Below, piece by piece: positions 54,993-64,000 of a stretch of DNA of 64,000 nt. The translations under genes were made by a program, and so were the position numbers. Location: NCBI GenBank assembly GCA_009760885.1, contig CM019713.1, forward strand, positions 30,374,927 to 30,438,926, read 5' to 3'. The notes below the pieces were generated by a model that had not been told where the DNA came from, searched no databases, and saw nothing but the letters and a program-made list of their open reading frames with translations. This DNA comes from Achatina immaculata. Its lineage: Eukaryota > Mollusca > Gastropoda > Stylommatophora > Achatinidae. Position 1 is the first letter of the stretch, and every line of letters starts with the position of its first letter.

Positions 54993-56440
54993 AATAGCCG
55001 AGTTGATAGTACACTGTTTATCTCGTGACTAGTTGGCTGCGTGTTCTACCAGAGTCTGTGGTTTGAACCCCAGGAACTCTCTTGTCATATTGTTTTCTTC
55101 TCACGTCTAAAGTGCTATCTCTCTTGTCATATTGTTTTCCTCTCACGTCTAAATTGCTATCTCTCTTGTCATATTGTTTTCCTCTCACGTCTAAATTGCT
55201 ATCTCTCTTGTCATATTGTTTTCCTCTCATGTCTAAATTGCTATCTCTCTTGTTATATTGTTTTCTTCTCACGTCTAAATTGCTATCTCTCTTGTCATAT
55301 TGTTTTCTTCTCACGTCTAAATTGCTATCTCTCTTGTCATATTGTTTCCTTCTCACGTCTAAAGTGCTATCTCTCTTGTCATTTGTTTTCTTCTCACGTC
55401 TAAATTGTTATATCTCTTGTCATATTGTTGTCTTCTCACGTCTAAATTGTTATCTCTCTTGTCATATTGTTTTCTTCTCACGTCTAAATTGTTATTTCTC
55501 TTGTCATATTGTTGTCTTCTCACGTCTAAATTGTTACCTCTCTTGTCATATTGCTTTCTTCTCACGTCTAAATTGTTATCTCTCTTGTCATATTGTTGTC
55601 TTTTCACGTCTAAATTGTTATCTCTCTTGTCATATTGTTTTCCTCTCACGTCTAAAGTGCTATCTCTCTTGTCGTATTGTTTTCATCTCACGTCTAAATT
55701 GTTACCTCTCTTGTCATATTGTTTTCCTCTCACGTCTAAACTGCTATCTCTCTTGTCATATTGTTTTCCTCTAACGTCTACATTGTTATCTCTCTTGTCA
55801 TATTGTTTTCCTCTCACGTCTAAAGTGCTATCTCTCTTGTCGTATTGTTTTCATCTCACGTCTAAATTGTTATCTCTCTTGTCATATTGTTTTCATCTCA
55901 CGTCTAAAGTGCTATCTCTCTTGTCATATTGTTTTCCTTTCACGTCTAAATTGTTATCTCTCTTGTCATATTGTTGTCTTCTCACGTCTAAATTGTTATC
56001 TCTCTTGTCATATTGTTTTCTTCTCACGTCTAAATTGTTATCTCTCTTGTCATATTGTTGTCTTCTCACGTCTAAATTGTTACCTCTCTTGTCATATTGT
56101 TTTCCTCTCACGTCTAAACTGCTATCTCTCTTGTCATATTGTTTTCCTCTAACGTCTACATTGTTATCTCTCTTGTCATATTGTTTTCCTCTCACGTCTA
56201 AAGTGCTATCTCTCTTGTCGTATTGTTTTCATCTCACGTCTAAATTGCTATCTCTCTTGTCATATTGTTTTCCTCTCACGTCTAAAGTGCTATCTCTCTT
56301 GTCATATTGTTTTCTTCTCACGTCTACATTGCTATCTCTCTTGTCATAGTGTTTTCCTCTCACGTCTAAAGTGCTAACTCTCTTGTCTCTTGAATGCTGG
56401 TGATACAACACTTTACTGTGAGAAATCTTCGTTGTTTATC
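54993..56440 (+). mobile_element. SINE A greatly enlarged by an internal 42-bp array
   Basis: The tRNA-like head (54993-55075, B box 'ggtttgaacc' at 55060-55069) is followed by the array. After it comes the SINE tail 'cttgaatgctggtgatac' ... 'cactttactgtgag' (56391-56440). In the unexpanded copies at 23613 and 58200 the head and tail are only about 100 bases apart. One SINE has therefore been stretched from about 0.2 kb to about 1.45 kb. Confidence 0.75.
55078..56390. repeat. 42-bp satellite seeded from SINE A, about 31 copies
   Basis: The unit is 'ctctcttgtcatattgtttt' plus 'cttctcacgtctaaagtgct' and 'at'; 55081 and 55123 are 42 bases apart. One unit near 55380 is 41 bp. A distinctive series of variant units (gttacc, aaactgc, ctaacgtctaca, cgtattg) occurs twice, 378 bases (9 units) apart: 'ctaacgtcta' at 55771 and 56149. 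The period of 14 codons keeps frames of up to 314 codons open; these are not genes. Confidence 0.96.
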
Positions 56441-57068
56441 AATCGAAAAGCTAAAAAAAACTATCAGGTGTTTTTTTTTCCATTCACAGTAGTCAAATAA
56501 ATTCATCTCTGGAGTTATTGTTCTATACTTAGCCATAAATTAGAAGAAAATTTACACCAATAATTTTATGAGACTGCTTCTTCTTTCTTTATTTTTCGGA
56601 TCGAGGACATCTTGCAAGCAAAAGAATTTAAATAGTAATGTACAAAATAAATGCGAAATTGAAACTTCTTGGAAGTAAAAGTAAAAACAAAATTCGCAAA
56701 TAGATGACATTTATAAGACCACATTGCCTATAATAGCTGATGTGTAAGTGGCAGTGATTATGAAAAATTACCAGACTGCGCACAAAATAATCCCAATGGG
56801 AAAATGCACGCAGACGCGCATTAATATTTCTCTTAGTCACAAACCAGTGCAGTACTGGAACTCTGCGTACATGGAATAAATCTGATTATTTCACGCTGTG
56901 GACAGAGTTGAACAAAGAGTGTACACGTACATTTTTTCTTCTTAATTACGAGTAAAAATCTGACAACTGGACTGCTCATAAAAATAATTTTTGAAAAATG
57001 TCTTCTGGGATTTGTAGGCTATAAGGGTGAGAAGTTTGGAGCGCTCACATTTCTAGGCCACTGCAGCC
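56441..57068. other. Unassigned sequence
   Basis: AT-rich, no gene or element recognised. Confidence 0.45.
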
Positions 57069-57870
57069 TTGTGAGGCAGGGAGGCCAGCACTTGTGTGAG
57101 TTAGGGAGGCCAGCACTTGTGTGAGGTAGGGAGGCCAGCACTTGTGTGAGGTAGGGAGGCTAGCACTTGTGTGAGTTAGGGAGGCCAGCACTTGTGTGAG
57201 TTAAGGAGGTCAGCACTTGTGTGAGTTATGGAGGTCAGCACTTGTGTGAGTTAGGGAGGTCAGCACTTGTGTGAGTTAGGGAGGTCAGCACTTGTGTGAG
57301 TTAGGGAGGCCAGCACTTGTGTGAGGTAGGGAGGTCAGCACTTGTGTGAGTTAGGGAGGTCAGCACTTGTGTGAGGTAGGGAGGCCAGCACTTGTGTGAG
57401 GTAGGGAGGCCAGCACTTGTGTGAGTTAGGGAGGTCAGCATTTGTGTGAGTTAGGGAGGTCAGCATTTGTGTGAGGTAGGAAGGCCAGCACTTTTGTGAG
57501 GTAGGAAGGCCAGCACTTTTGTGAGTTAGAGAGGCCAGCACTTTTGTGAGGTAGGAAGGCCAGCACTTGTGTGAGGTAGGGAGGCCAGCACTTTTGTGAG
57601 TTAGGGAGACCAGCACTTGTGTGAGTTAGAGAGGCCAGCACTTTTGTGAGTTAGAGAGGCCAGCACTTTTGTGAGGCTGAGAGGCCAGCACTTTTGTGAG
57701 GTAGGAAGGCCAACACTTTTGTGAGTTAGAGAGGCCAGCACTTTTGTGAGGCAGAGAGGCCAGCACTTTTGTGAGGCAGAGAGGTCAGCACTTTTGTGAG
57801 TTAGAGAGGCCAGCACTTTTGTGAGGTAGGGAGGCCACCACTTGTGTGAGTTAGGGCAGCCAGCACCTAT
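57069..57870. repeat. 25-bp tandem repeat, about 32 copies
   Basis: 'gaggccagcacttgtgtgag' plus 'ttagg'; 57131 and 57156 are 25 bases apart. The left half uses 'cttgtgtgag' and the right half 'cttttgtgag', so the array has two homogenised domains meeting near 57490-57620. Confidence 0.97.
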
Positions 57871-57879
57871 CGTTTATTC

Positions 57880-58032
57880 CTTTTTTTTTCCCAGGTAAAC
57901 CTCGGACAGACATTTCTTGAGCCTGGGTCGACCTTGAAGCTGGGAAAAGTACTCCCCAGGTGGGAAGTCGAACCCCAGACATTCTGGTCGACAGCCGAGT
58001 GTACTAACCACTACTCTACGGTGCCACTTAAT
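57880..58032 (-). mobile_element. tRNA-headed SINE, related to SINE B
   Basis: The reverse complement has A-box-like 'gtagagtagtggttagtac' and B box 'ggggttcgacttccc' (57963-57977), then 'gtcgacccaggctcaag' and 'gaggtttacctggg'. The head resembles SINE B; the 3' part shows only patchy similarity, so it may be a sister family. Confidence 0.7.
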
Positions 58033-58063
58033 AAATATAAAAATGTCCATAATAACTGTACTA

Positions 58064-58473
58064 CAGTGTTTCCCAAAGCGTGGCGGAAAGTGGTACAATA
58101 AACTCTCAACCATCCATCCGTTTTTCTGTACCTCGCCCTGGGTTTTCTTGTCCACTGGTACATCTTCAGGTTGTACACTAAAACTTGAGATACAAACCTG
58201 ATGGCTGACTTGATAGTACGTTATTCTCTCGTGGTTAGGCGGTTGCTTTGTCCTTTCGGATTTCGGGGTTCGAGTCATGGCCATTCTACAAATATTTTTT
58301 TCGTTATCTTCTCACAGTTAAAGCGCTTTGTTGTTGTGTGATTTTTTTTTCAGAAGCCCACACATATAACACTGTACTCTATCACTTTACTGTGCACAAG
58401 TCTCGTTGTTTCTTATTTGATAAGTTTTTTATTTGAAACTAATGGCAGGCCTCTTTCATTTTAAGAAACGCTG
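58064..58473 (+). mobile_element. Probable hAT-type MITE with SINE A inside
   Basis: The left end 'cagtgtttcccaaagcg' (58064) matches the end of the 38081 MITE. The right end 'aagaaacgctg' (58473) matches its other end. No 8-bp duplication is visible. A SINE A copy occupies about 58200-58430. Confidence 0.5.
58200..58430 (+). mobile_element. SINE A, unexpanded copy
   Basis: A-box-like 'tggttaggcgg' (58232-58242) and B box 'ggttcgagtc' (58267-58276) are about 35 bases apart. The body 'cttctcacagttaaagcg' and tail 'cactttactgtgcac' follow. This copy shows the single ancestral form of the 42-bp satellite unit. Confidence 0.72.
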
Positions 58474-59014
58474 ATGATTTGAAATGTGAACTTCCACTGA
58501 GTGTGTAATGATATTGTCTACAACCCCAGACAAACTGACTTTTACCATGGAAATCTGATTTGTACATGTGGGCTGTATCGAAGCTGTTCTGTTCCAAATT
58601 GACGGCCTGTCTTGTGTCTTCCTCCCATCACAGATGAAGACACATTTAAAAAGAAATACAATTTCATAGTTAAAAGTTCTTCTTTAATGCACTTGTGGAT
58701 TTTCCCTCTTTTTTTCACGTACGGAATACTGAAATTTAAAAAAAAAATGCAAATGGATGGGGGGAAAAAAATTGGCATGAGAAGGGAGATTACTCCCACA
58801 AATAATGTTATAATAGATGAAAGCTGTGCGTGCGGCCATTAAATGCCGCTTAATGCATCCATAATTCATTGGCTTCCTACCAGTGATTCGCGCTCCAGGA
58901 GGTAAAAAAAAAAAGTCTTTCTAATTTGTCATACAGCAACATTTTCTCCACAGACCTTGAAAAAAATTACTTGAACTGTTCACTCAGTGTTCATTTATTG
59001 CCTTTTCCGTACTC
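58474..59014. other. Unassigned sequence
   Basis: No gene or element recognised. Confidence 0.45.
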
Positions 59015-59515
59015 AGCGTTTGTAAGTATGCATCGCCGCGGGCAGCAGACTGCCCGTCATAACACACTCATCTGGTGCTACCAGAAAAATCTCTCGCTCT
59101 CTGAACCTGAAGTGCCCAGGGCACATGGGGCTTCCGCATGGGTTTTCCACAAATGCCTGTCCTTTGTCTTTTTTTCTGCGCTTGCCCAAGTGAACCCCCT
59201 ATTGCTCAACATCCTTTCTGTTGTTCTTCTCCATGTCTCTTTTAGTCTATCCTTACTTCTGTTCCCCTGTGGTGTCCATCTTAGTGCTATTTTTGGTAGT
59301 GAGTTGTCAGTCATGTCCCAACTATCGCCAGCGTTTTTCCTCAATAATTGCCGTCAGTGGCTTCATCTACATTTCTGCCAACAAAATGTTATTTCTTATA
59401 GTGTTTGACCAAAATATTTTTATAATTCTTCTTAAACATTTAGTCTGGAAAGAATTCAACTTGTTTTCTTTGGTTTTGATGATTTTCCAGCATTCACTTC
59501 CATAGAGTAGTACAC
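59015..59515 (-). mobile_element. Degenerate LINE ORF2 C-terminus
   Basis: The minus strand includes 'LPKIALRWTPQGNRSKDRLK', then 'ETWRRTTERML' and 'GFTWASAEKKTKDRHLW', a well-known C-terminal shape of LINE ORF2. Upstream, broken frames read 'KLNSFQTKCLRRI'-like residues to about 59510. Stops and shifts are common. It is a different family from 1-4. Confidence 0.65.
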
Positions 59516-59521
59516 TTAGAA

Positions 59522-59522
<1 letters not shown>

Positions 59523-59553
<31 letters not shown>

Positions 59554-60215
59554 CCATCATCATCATCAGGTGCATTGCCGACTGGCGTTGGCTATTATGC
59601 TTCTCCAGAGTACACAATCTTTCATGCAGGCCATCAGCTCAGTTGGTGATCTCCTCTCATACCATCCCGTCAGACTGTCCAGTATAATTTCTCTTGGTCT
59701 TCCTCTTGATCTTCTTCCTTCTGTTTTTCCTGTTGTTATAACATTTTCAATGCCCCCTCTTCTCATTGCATGTCCTATAAAAGTACATTGTCTCTCTCTT
59801 ATCTTTTTGACAAGGTTTTTTGTCTCTCCAGCTCTTCTCATACATTCTTCATTAGTTATTTTTGCTGTCCAGGGGATTCGCAACATTCTTCTAATAAACC
59901 ACATTTCTGCTGCTTCCAATGATTTTTGTGCAGACCTGCCTATTGTCCATCATTCACTTCCATATAACAAGACAGGTTCAATATAACATTTTAGGACTCG
60001 ATTTCTAACATTCATTGATAAGGATATGTTGGTTAATATGTTTCTCATTCTCTGAAATGCAGTCTTTGCTTGGCCTATTCTGTTCCTAATTTCTGTTCTG
60101 CATTTCCCATCTGAAGTTATTACTGCCCCACTTAGAACATTACTCTTAAATATCCTGATTTTCGTATTCATGCTTAGTTTTTTAGATTCCCATATAGTCT
60201 GCAGCATTGCAACAC
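59523..60215 (-). mobile_element. LINE 3' part with long GAT tail
   Basis: The minus strand encodes 'RIGQAKTAFQRMRNILTN', 'RVLKCYIEPVLLYGSE', 'EAAEMWFIRRMLRIPWTAKI' and 'GRRSRGRPREIILDSL' (60200 down to 59570). It ends in about 15 GAT units (plus-strand ATC run at 59523-59567). Two main open pieces are separated by one frameshift near 59930. The RT catalytic core is absent. Confidence 0.8.
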
Positions 60216-60755
60216 CAGAAAAATAAATGTTATTAACAACTCGGCAGGCGGGAGCATGCGATCATGTTTCTGCTCCGGACCGGTCACAACAGACTGGGGT
60301 GCCATATTCCCACTTAACTCAAGATTGGCCCAGCTGGCATGTGGCACATGTGGCACTGGTAAGATGACGGAGAGAATATAATCTCCAGGAGTGTCCAACT
60401 TTCAAGACACAAATAAAACACACGTAGCCATCGCCTGTATCAGTTCAAGAGAAGCTTTATAGGGATATACATTAACAAGATTTATAGCTAATAAGATTTA
60501 CAGAAAAATATGTATAGGGATGTACACTAACTCCTACCGACCACCGATTACTTAAGAAATACGCAAGAAGTATACATGAAGTATACAAGAAGTATACAAG
60601 CTGAGAATGATCATAGACGAAGAGAAGTACTAATACTTTTATAAGACGTTGCTTTTTAGTAAAGACAGGAGTGAAAATATGTATCTTTACAGCAGGACAA
60701 GAAAAAACGAAGTTTAGACAGACAGACAGAGACAGACGGACGGACAGAGAGACGG

Positions 60756-60758
<3 letters not shown>
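60216..60758. other. Unassigned sequence
   Basis: No gene recognised. Short 'gaagtatacaa' repeats lie at about 60568-60600. Confidence 0.45.
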
Positions 60759-60829
<71 letters not shown>

Positions 60830-60841
60830 GCATGCAGGCAG

Positions 60842-60924
<83 letters not shown>

Positions 60925-60950
60925 GCATGCAGGCAGGCAGGTAGGTAGGT
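60759..60950. repeat. GATA microsatellite with two GGCATGCAGGCA breaks
   Basis: Two GATA blocks are each followed by 'ggcatgcaggca', suggesting duplication of a block of about 95 bases. Confidence 0.97.
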
Positions 60951-62757
60951 ATTAAAACTGTTAGAGGTGTGGTACTCACCCACAGTCAACGGTTGGAATA
61001 CACCCGGTGTTGACTCAGTTTTAAGCCCCACGATATTTTAATGAAAACCTGATAGAAAGCAAACCACCATGTAATGCTAGAATCTATGTAACCTGTAATA
61101 TGTTCACTTGCTTAATAGTTCCCTTCGTCCATAAAACTGCAGAATCAGATATTTCTGGTCCTGTAGTTAACCTAGTCCCTAATTTCTGAGCACATAATTA
61201 TGTCTAGTTCATATTTTTCCACAACAAAATTTGTGTGTTTCGTGGGAAAGGTCACAATAAATTTGCCCTTCTAAAGTTAAAAAAAGAGTTAAATTAGCAG
61301 TTATTATACATTTTCTATTTCCCTGTTGGTGGAAAATAATAGACAAGGGGGGAAAAAACATAAAGTAAAATAAAATTAACGAGTTGGCACGAAAATAGAC
61401 GCGATTTCAATCAAAGTTAGAAATGTTGCCGAAAATGGAAACTGGGGTCACACTTTGTAAGGAAGCTATCAGTCACTGTTGTTAAATTTATGTTCCATGT
61501 ATATTAAATACCGTCTCCGTCCTGGCCTATCGTCTTTGTTTCCTTCTGTCATTTATCATGCCTTATAAGGTTTTCCTGGGCTCCTCCCATTAATATGACA
61601 TTTTGTACGAGAAAAAAAGAGAATGGGGGGGGGGGGGGGGGGGGAAAGAGAGGAAGGAGAGTCGTAAAATAAGGGAGAGCACTCGTGCCTAGCATGATCA
61701 ACTTCTCACAGTCTTGCTACAGGACATAGCCAAGGTGAAAAAGGAAAGTCGAGGGATAGTTAATTCGTCGTCCCGTTTCTTCAAGCCCTACATTTGTCTA
61801 GTCAAACTTGAGCTAGTCTCGCTTCTTGTTTCAGATTAGTACTTCTGTTTAGACCTATGTCCAAGCTTTGCTTAAATAATCCCGCTCACTTTCTGCTTCG
61901 GAGAGCAGTAGGAATAAAGGAATTTGTGCGTGGAAATGGATACCTGCCACTTCTGTTAGGGAAAATTTAATCTGGACTCATCGCATCTACTGTGTACATG
62001 GCTGTGATTGTAGATAAACTAAATATTCATGTAAACCTTAGCAGCTTGTACTAAGTAAAAGGTAAAATTCCCGTTTCCATGCAATTAAGGCATATTGGGG
62101 AATCCGGTGTTAGGCCCGTATTTTCTGTGGCCTTCAACACATGAAAAGTATCACGTATGGCCGCTTTACCTTCCCAGATTTCTCTGGTACTCATTTTTAG
62201 AGGCTGGGTGTAGTAGACTACACCAAATTGTGTAATGTAGAGGTAGTTGATGGTGTATGGTCTCGTTTTACAGAAAAAAAAGGAAAAACGAGGAAAGAAA
62301 GAGAAAAAAAGGTAACAAAAGATAAAGAAAAAAGCAACACAATATTTCGACAGAATTCCTTCAGCAGACCACAACCCCCCCCCCCCCCCAACAACAACAA
62401 CAAACAACAAACAATCTAATAGAGAATGAACGCAAAATGCACATTATTATTTCACTTGAAATTTTTTTTAAAGTGCGCCTTGTCTAAAAAGACAGATCAG
62501 CTTCAGTCTGTTTCCTAATCTTCATTTCAGTTCTGAAAGGACTGAATTTAAAAAAAAGTCACATACAGCCTACCATAGATTTCCTAGCAGCGTTACGGGG
62601 TGCTATGAGCCTTACATATGACGGCCGGCAGCACTTGCCACAGAGTGTGTAGACTTTTTTCTATATTTAACTTTGAAACGTTTGAAAAACGATAAATAAT
62701 ATTATATTGCTGCAGCGGTTTGAATGAAGAACGTTCTCCTCGTAGACAGACATTGAG
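60951..62757. other. Unassigned sequence
   Basis: About 1.8 kb with no recognised gene. It contains a 20-base G run (61625-61644) and a 15-base C run (62375-62389). A minus-strand frame at 62051-62410 ends in a peptide without recognisable domain. Confidence 0.45.
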
Positions 62758-62874
62758 AGATTAATCTATTCCAAGTTTATTTTTGAAAGAAGTTGTATAA
62801 CATGTGAGGATTCAGACAGAGATTAATCTGTTCCAACTTCATTTTGATAGAAGTTGTATAACATGTGAGGATTG

Positions 62875-62921
<47 letters not shown>

Positions 62922-62922
62922 T
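62758..62922. repeat. 62-bp duplication followed by GACA microsatellite
   Basis: 'gaagttgtataacatgtgag' occurs twice within a ~62-bp unit (62758-62878). The second copy ends directly in about 12 GACA units. Confidence 0.93.
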
Positions 62923-63375
62923 TCATGAAGCTCTCTGCTATAGACAGCGAAACAGCTACACAACTAGCCAGATCATCAGAGGAAGTATCCTCCACTTGAA
63001 CAAGACTTCTGTCCCTTTAAAATCCTGACCCTGGAAGAGAAAAAAAAGGTGGGGGGGGGGGGGAGTGGGCTAAAAACATTTCTCGTTTCTCATACTCCGA
63101 AACAAATGTGAAGCTACTGTCAACAGCAAAGACATCACAGCTGATACATTATACGGAAAAAAAATCATTAAGATTACGTAGGGAACATTAAGAGCGGTTA
63201 GAGCCACAAATATAAGGAAGTCAGGGGCATGAGAATTAAAGTTATTTCTTCCAGGATATGGACTTTAAAAAGAGAAGGAAGACTGAGCTGAAACAGAACA
63301 GGTTTGACAGAACGAGGAGTTGGCAGATAGAAACCAAAAACTGCCGGCAGATATTTCGCGATACGTTTTTTCCAT

Positions 63376-63433
<58 letters not shown>

Positions 63434-64000
63434 TGAAGGAGAATAATGAAAACTAGAAATCGTACAAAAGAAGAAAGCCGATGTAAAAAAAAAAAAGGTT
63501 ATTTAGTGGGTTCCCGGTACAAAATGGAGGCGAGTGAAAGTACACTACCAAACAACGGGAACAGCAACAAATTATTTTCATGTCGACATTTTTACAACCC
63601 CCACTTTCCCCCCCCCACCCCCCCCCCCCCCCCCCCCCCCACAGCGTCTACTCTAGAATATAAGCAGGAGGCTTTCGTTAGATAAGTAAAGTAGATAATT
63701 ACCGGTAAATTTTTTACTGTTCAGTAATTTGCAGAGTTGCTAGTTACACTAGTCATCGCTGGACGTAACACTTGACGATAACAAAAAAGACTCTTAACCT
63801 TCAGGACAAAAATCTTAACCTTCAGGACAACAACAGTCTCCTTTTATGTAGGAAGTTTTGGTAGTTTTTTTTTCTTAACCGTTGTATATGTTAGTGAAAA
63901 GAGTATGTCATTGTGGATACTTGGATATTGCGTATCAGAACATATTACAGACAATAGTAAATAGAGGAGGAGTGAATAGACTGACAGAGAGACAGACGGA
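62923..64000. other. Simple repeats and unassigned sequence
   Basis: It includes a 13-base G run (63051-63063), a GA microsatellite (63380-63431), C runs of 9 and 23 (63608-63640), and a short duplication 'cttaaccttcaggacaa' (about 63793-63830). No gene recognised. Confidence 0.6.

Noticed and set aside
55082..56349. Leu/Ser-rich frames of 230 and 314 codons
   Set aside because: They cover the 42-bp array (14 codons per unit) grown from a non-coding SINE segment.
58232..58276. Functional tRNA gene
   Set aside because: A- and B-box-like motifs are present, but the flanking stems do not pair into a cloverleaf and the sequence continues as a SINE. The same applies at 12989, 23613, 50965, 54993 and 57880.
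62051..62410. 119-codon minus-strand frame ending 'CLNCMETGILPFT'
   Set aside because: The N-terminal part is a G/T-rich run and low-complexity Phe/Ser sequence; the C-terminal ~50 residues look protein-like but match nothing I can name.

Overview
This 64-kb window looks like repeat-rich intergenic or intronic DNA from a metazoan nuclear genome. It carries animal-type mobile DNA: a mariner remnant, hAT-type MITEs, several non-LTR retrotransposon (LINE) families with microsatellite tails, tRNA-headed SINEs, and LTR-like repeats. The element mix and the very heavy minisatellite load fit an invertebrate, most likely a lophotrochozoan such as a mollusc. That taxonomic guess is inference from style, not from a host gene. 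I found no convincing host protein-coding gene, rRNA gene or functional tRNA gene. Nearly every long open frame is either transposon-derived or a by-product of a tandem array whose period is a multiple of three.

Layout. 0-9 kb: a 49-bp array, an internally deleted mariner with terminal inverted repeats (1061-1806), a possible small MITE (2604-2906), a 31-bp array, a truncated LINE (4081-4803), and 29-bp and 57-bp arrays. 9.4-14 kb: a 1.56-kb solo-LTR-like repeat, a 107-bp LINE tail, an RNase H-type LINE end, and a SINE split by a young LINE tail. 14-23 kb: many minisatellites (33, 35, 32, 21, 34, 50, 30, 28, 53 bp) among LINE 3' ends. 23-31 kb: a hAT MITE with SINEs inside, more LINE 3' ends, and a 64-bp array split by an RNase H-type LINE. 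31.4-35 kb: a 2.1-kb pyrimidine-rich tract running into an internally deleted LINE. 38-43.4 kb: a hAT MITE carrying a 28-bp minisatellite, then two related LTR-like repeats side by side. 44-51 kb: 24-, 23-, 19- and 45-bp arrays and a hAT MITE with a LINE inside. 51-53.6 kb: a three-level nest (LINE in LINE in SINE). 53.7-64 kb: a 42-bp satellite grown from inside a SINE, a 25-bp array, more SINE, hAT and LINE pieces, and simple repeats.

How the parts relate. The window records repeated insertion into earlier insertions. At least seven insertion events can be supported by short target-site duplications readable on both sides. Tandem arrays have grown inside transposons (a SINE, a hAT MITE, a LINE), and a LINE has landed in an array. 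By my manual sum, minisatellites and simple repeats make up roughly a fifth to a quarter of the window. Boundaries were read by eye and most are good to within a few to tens of bases.
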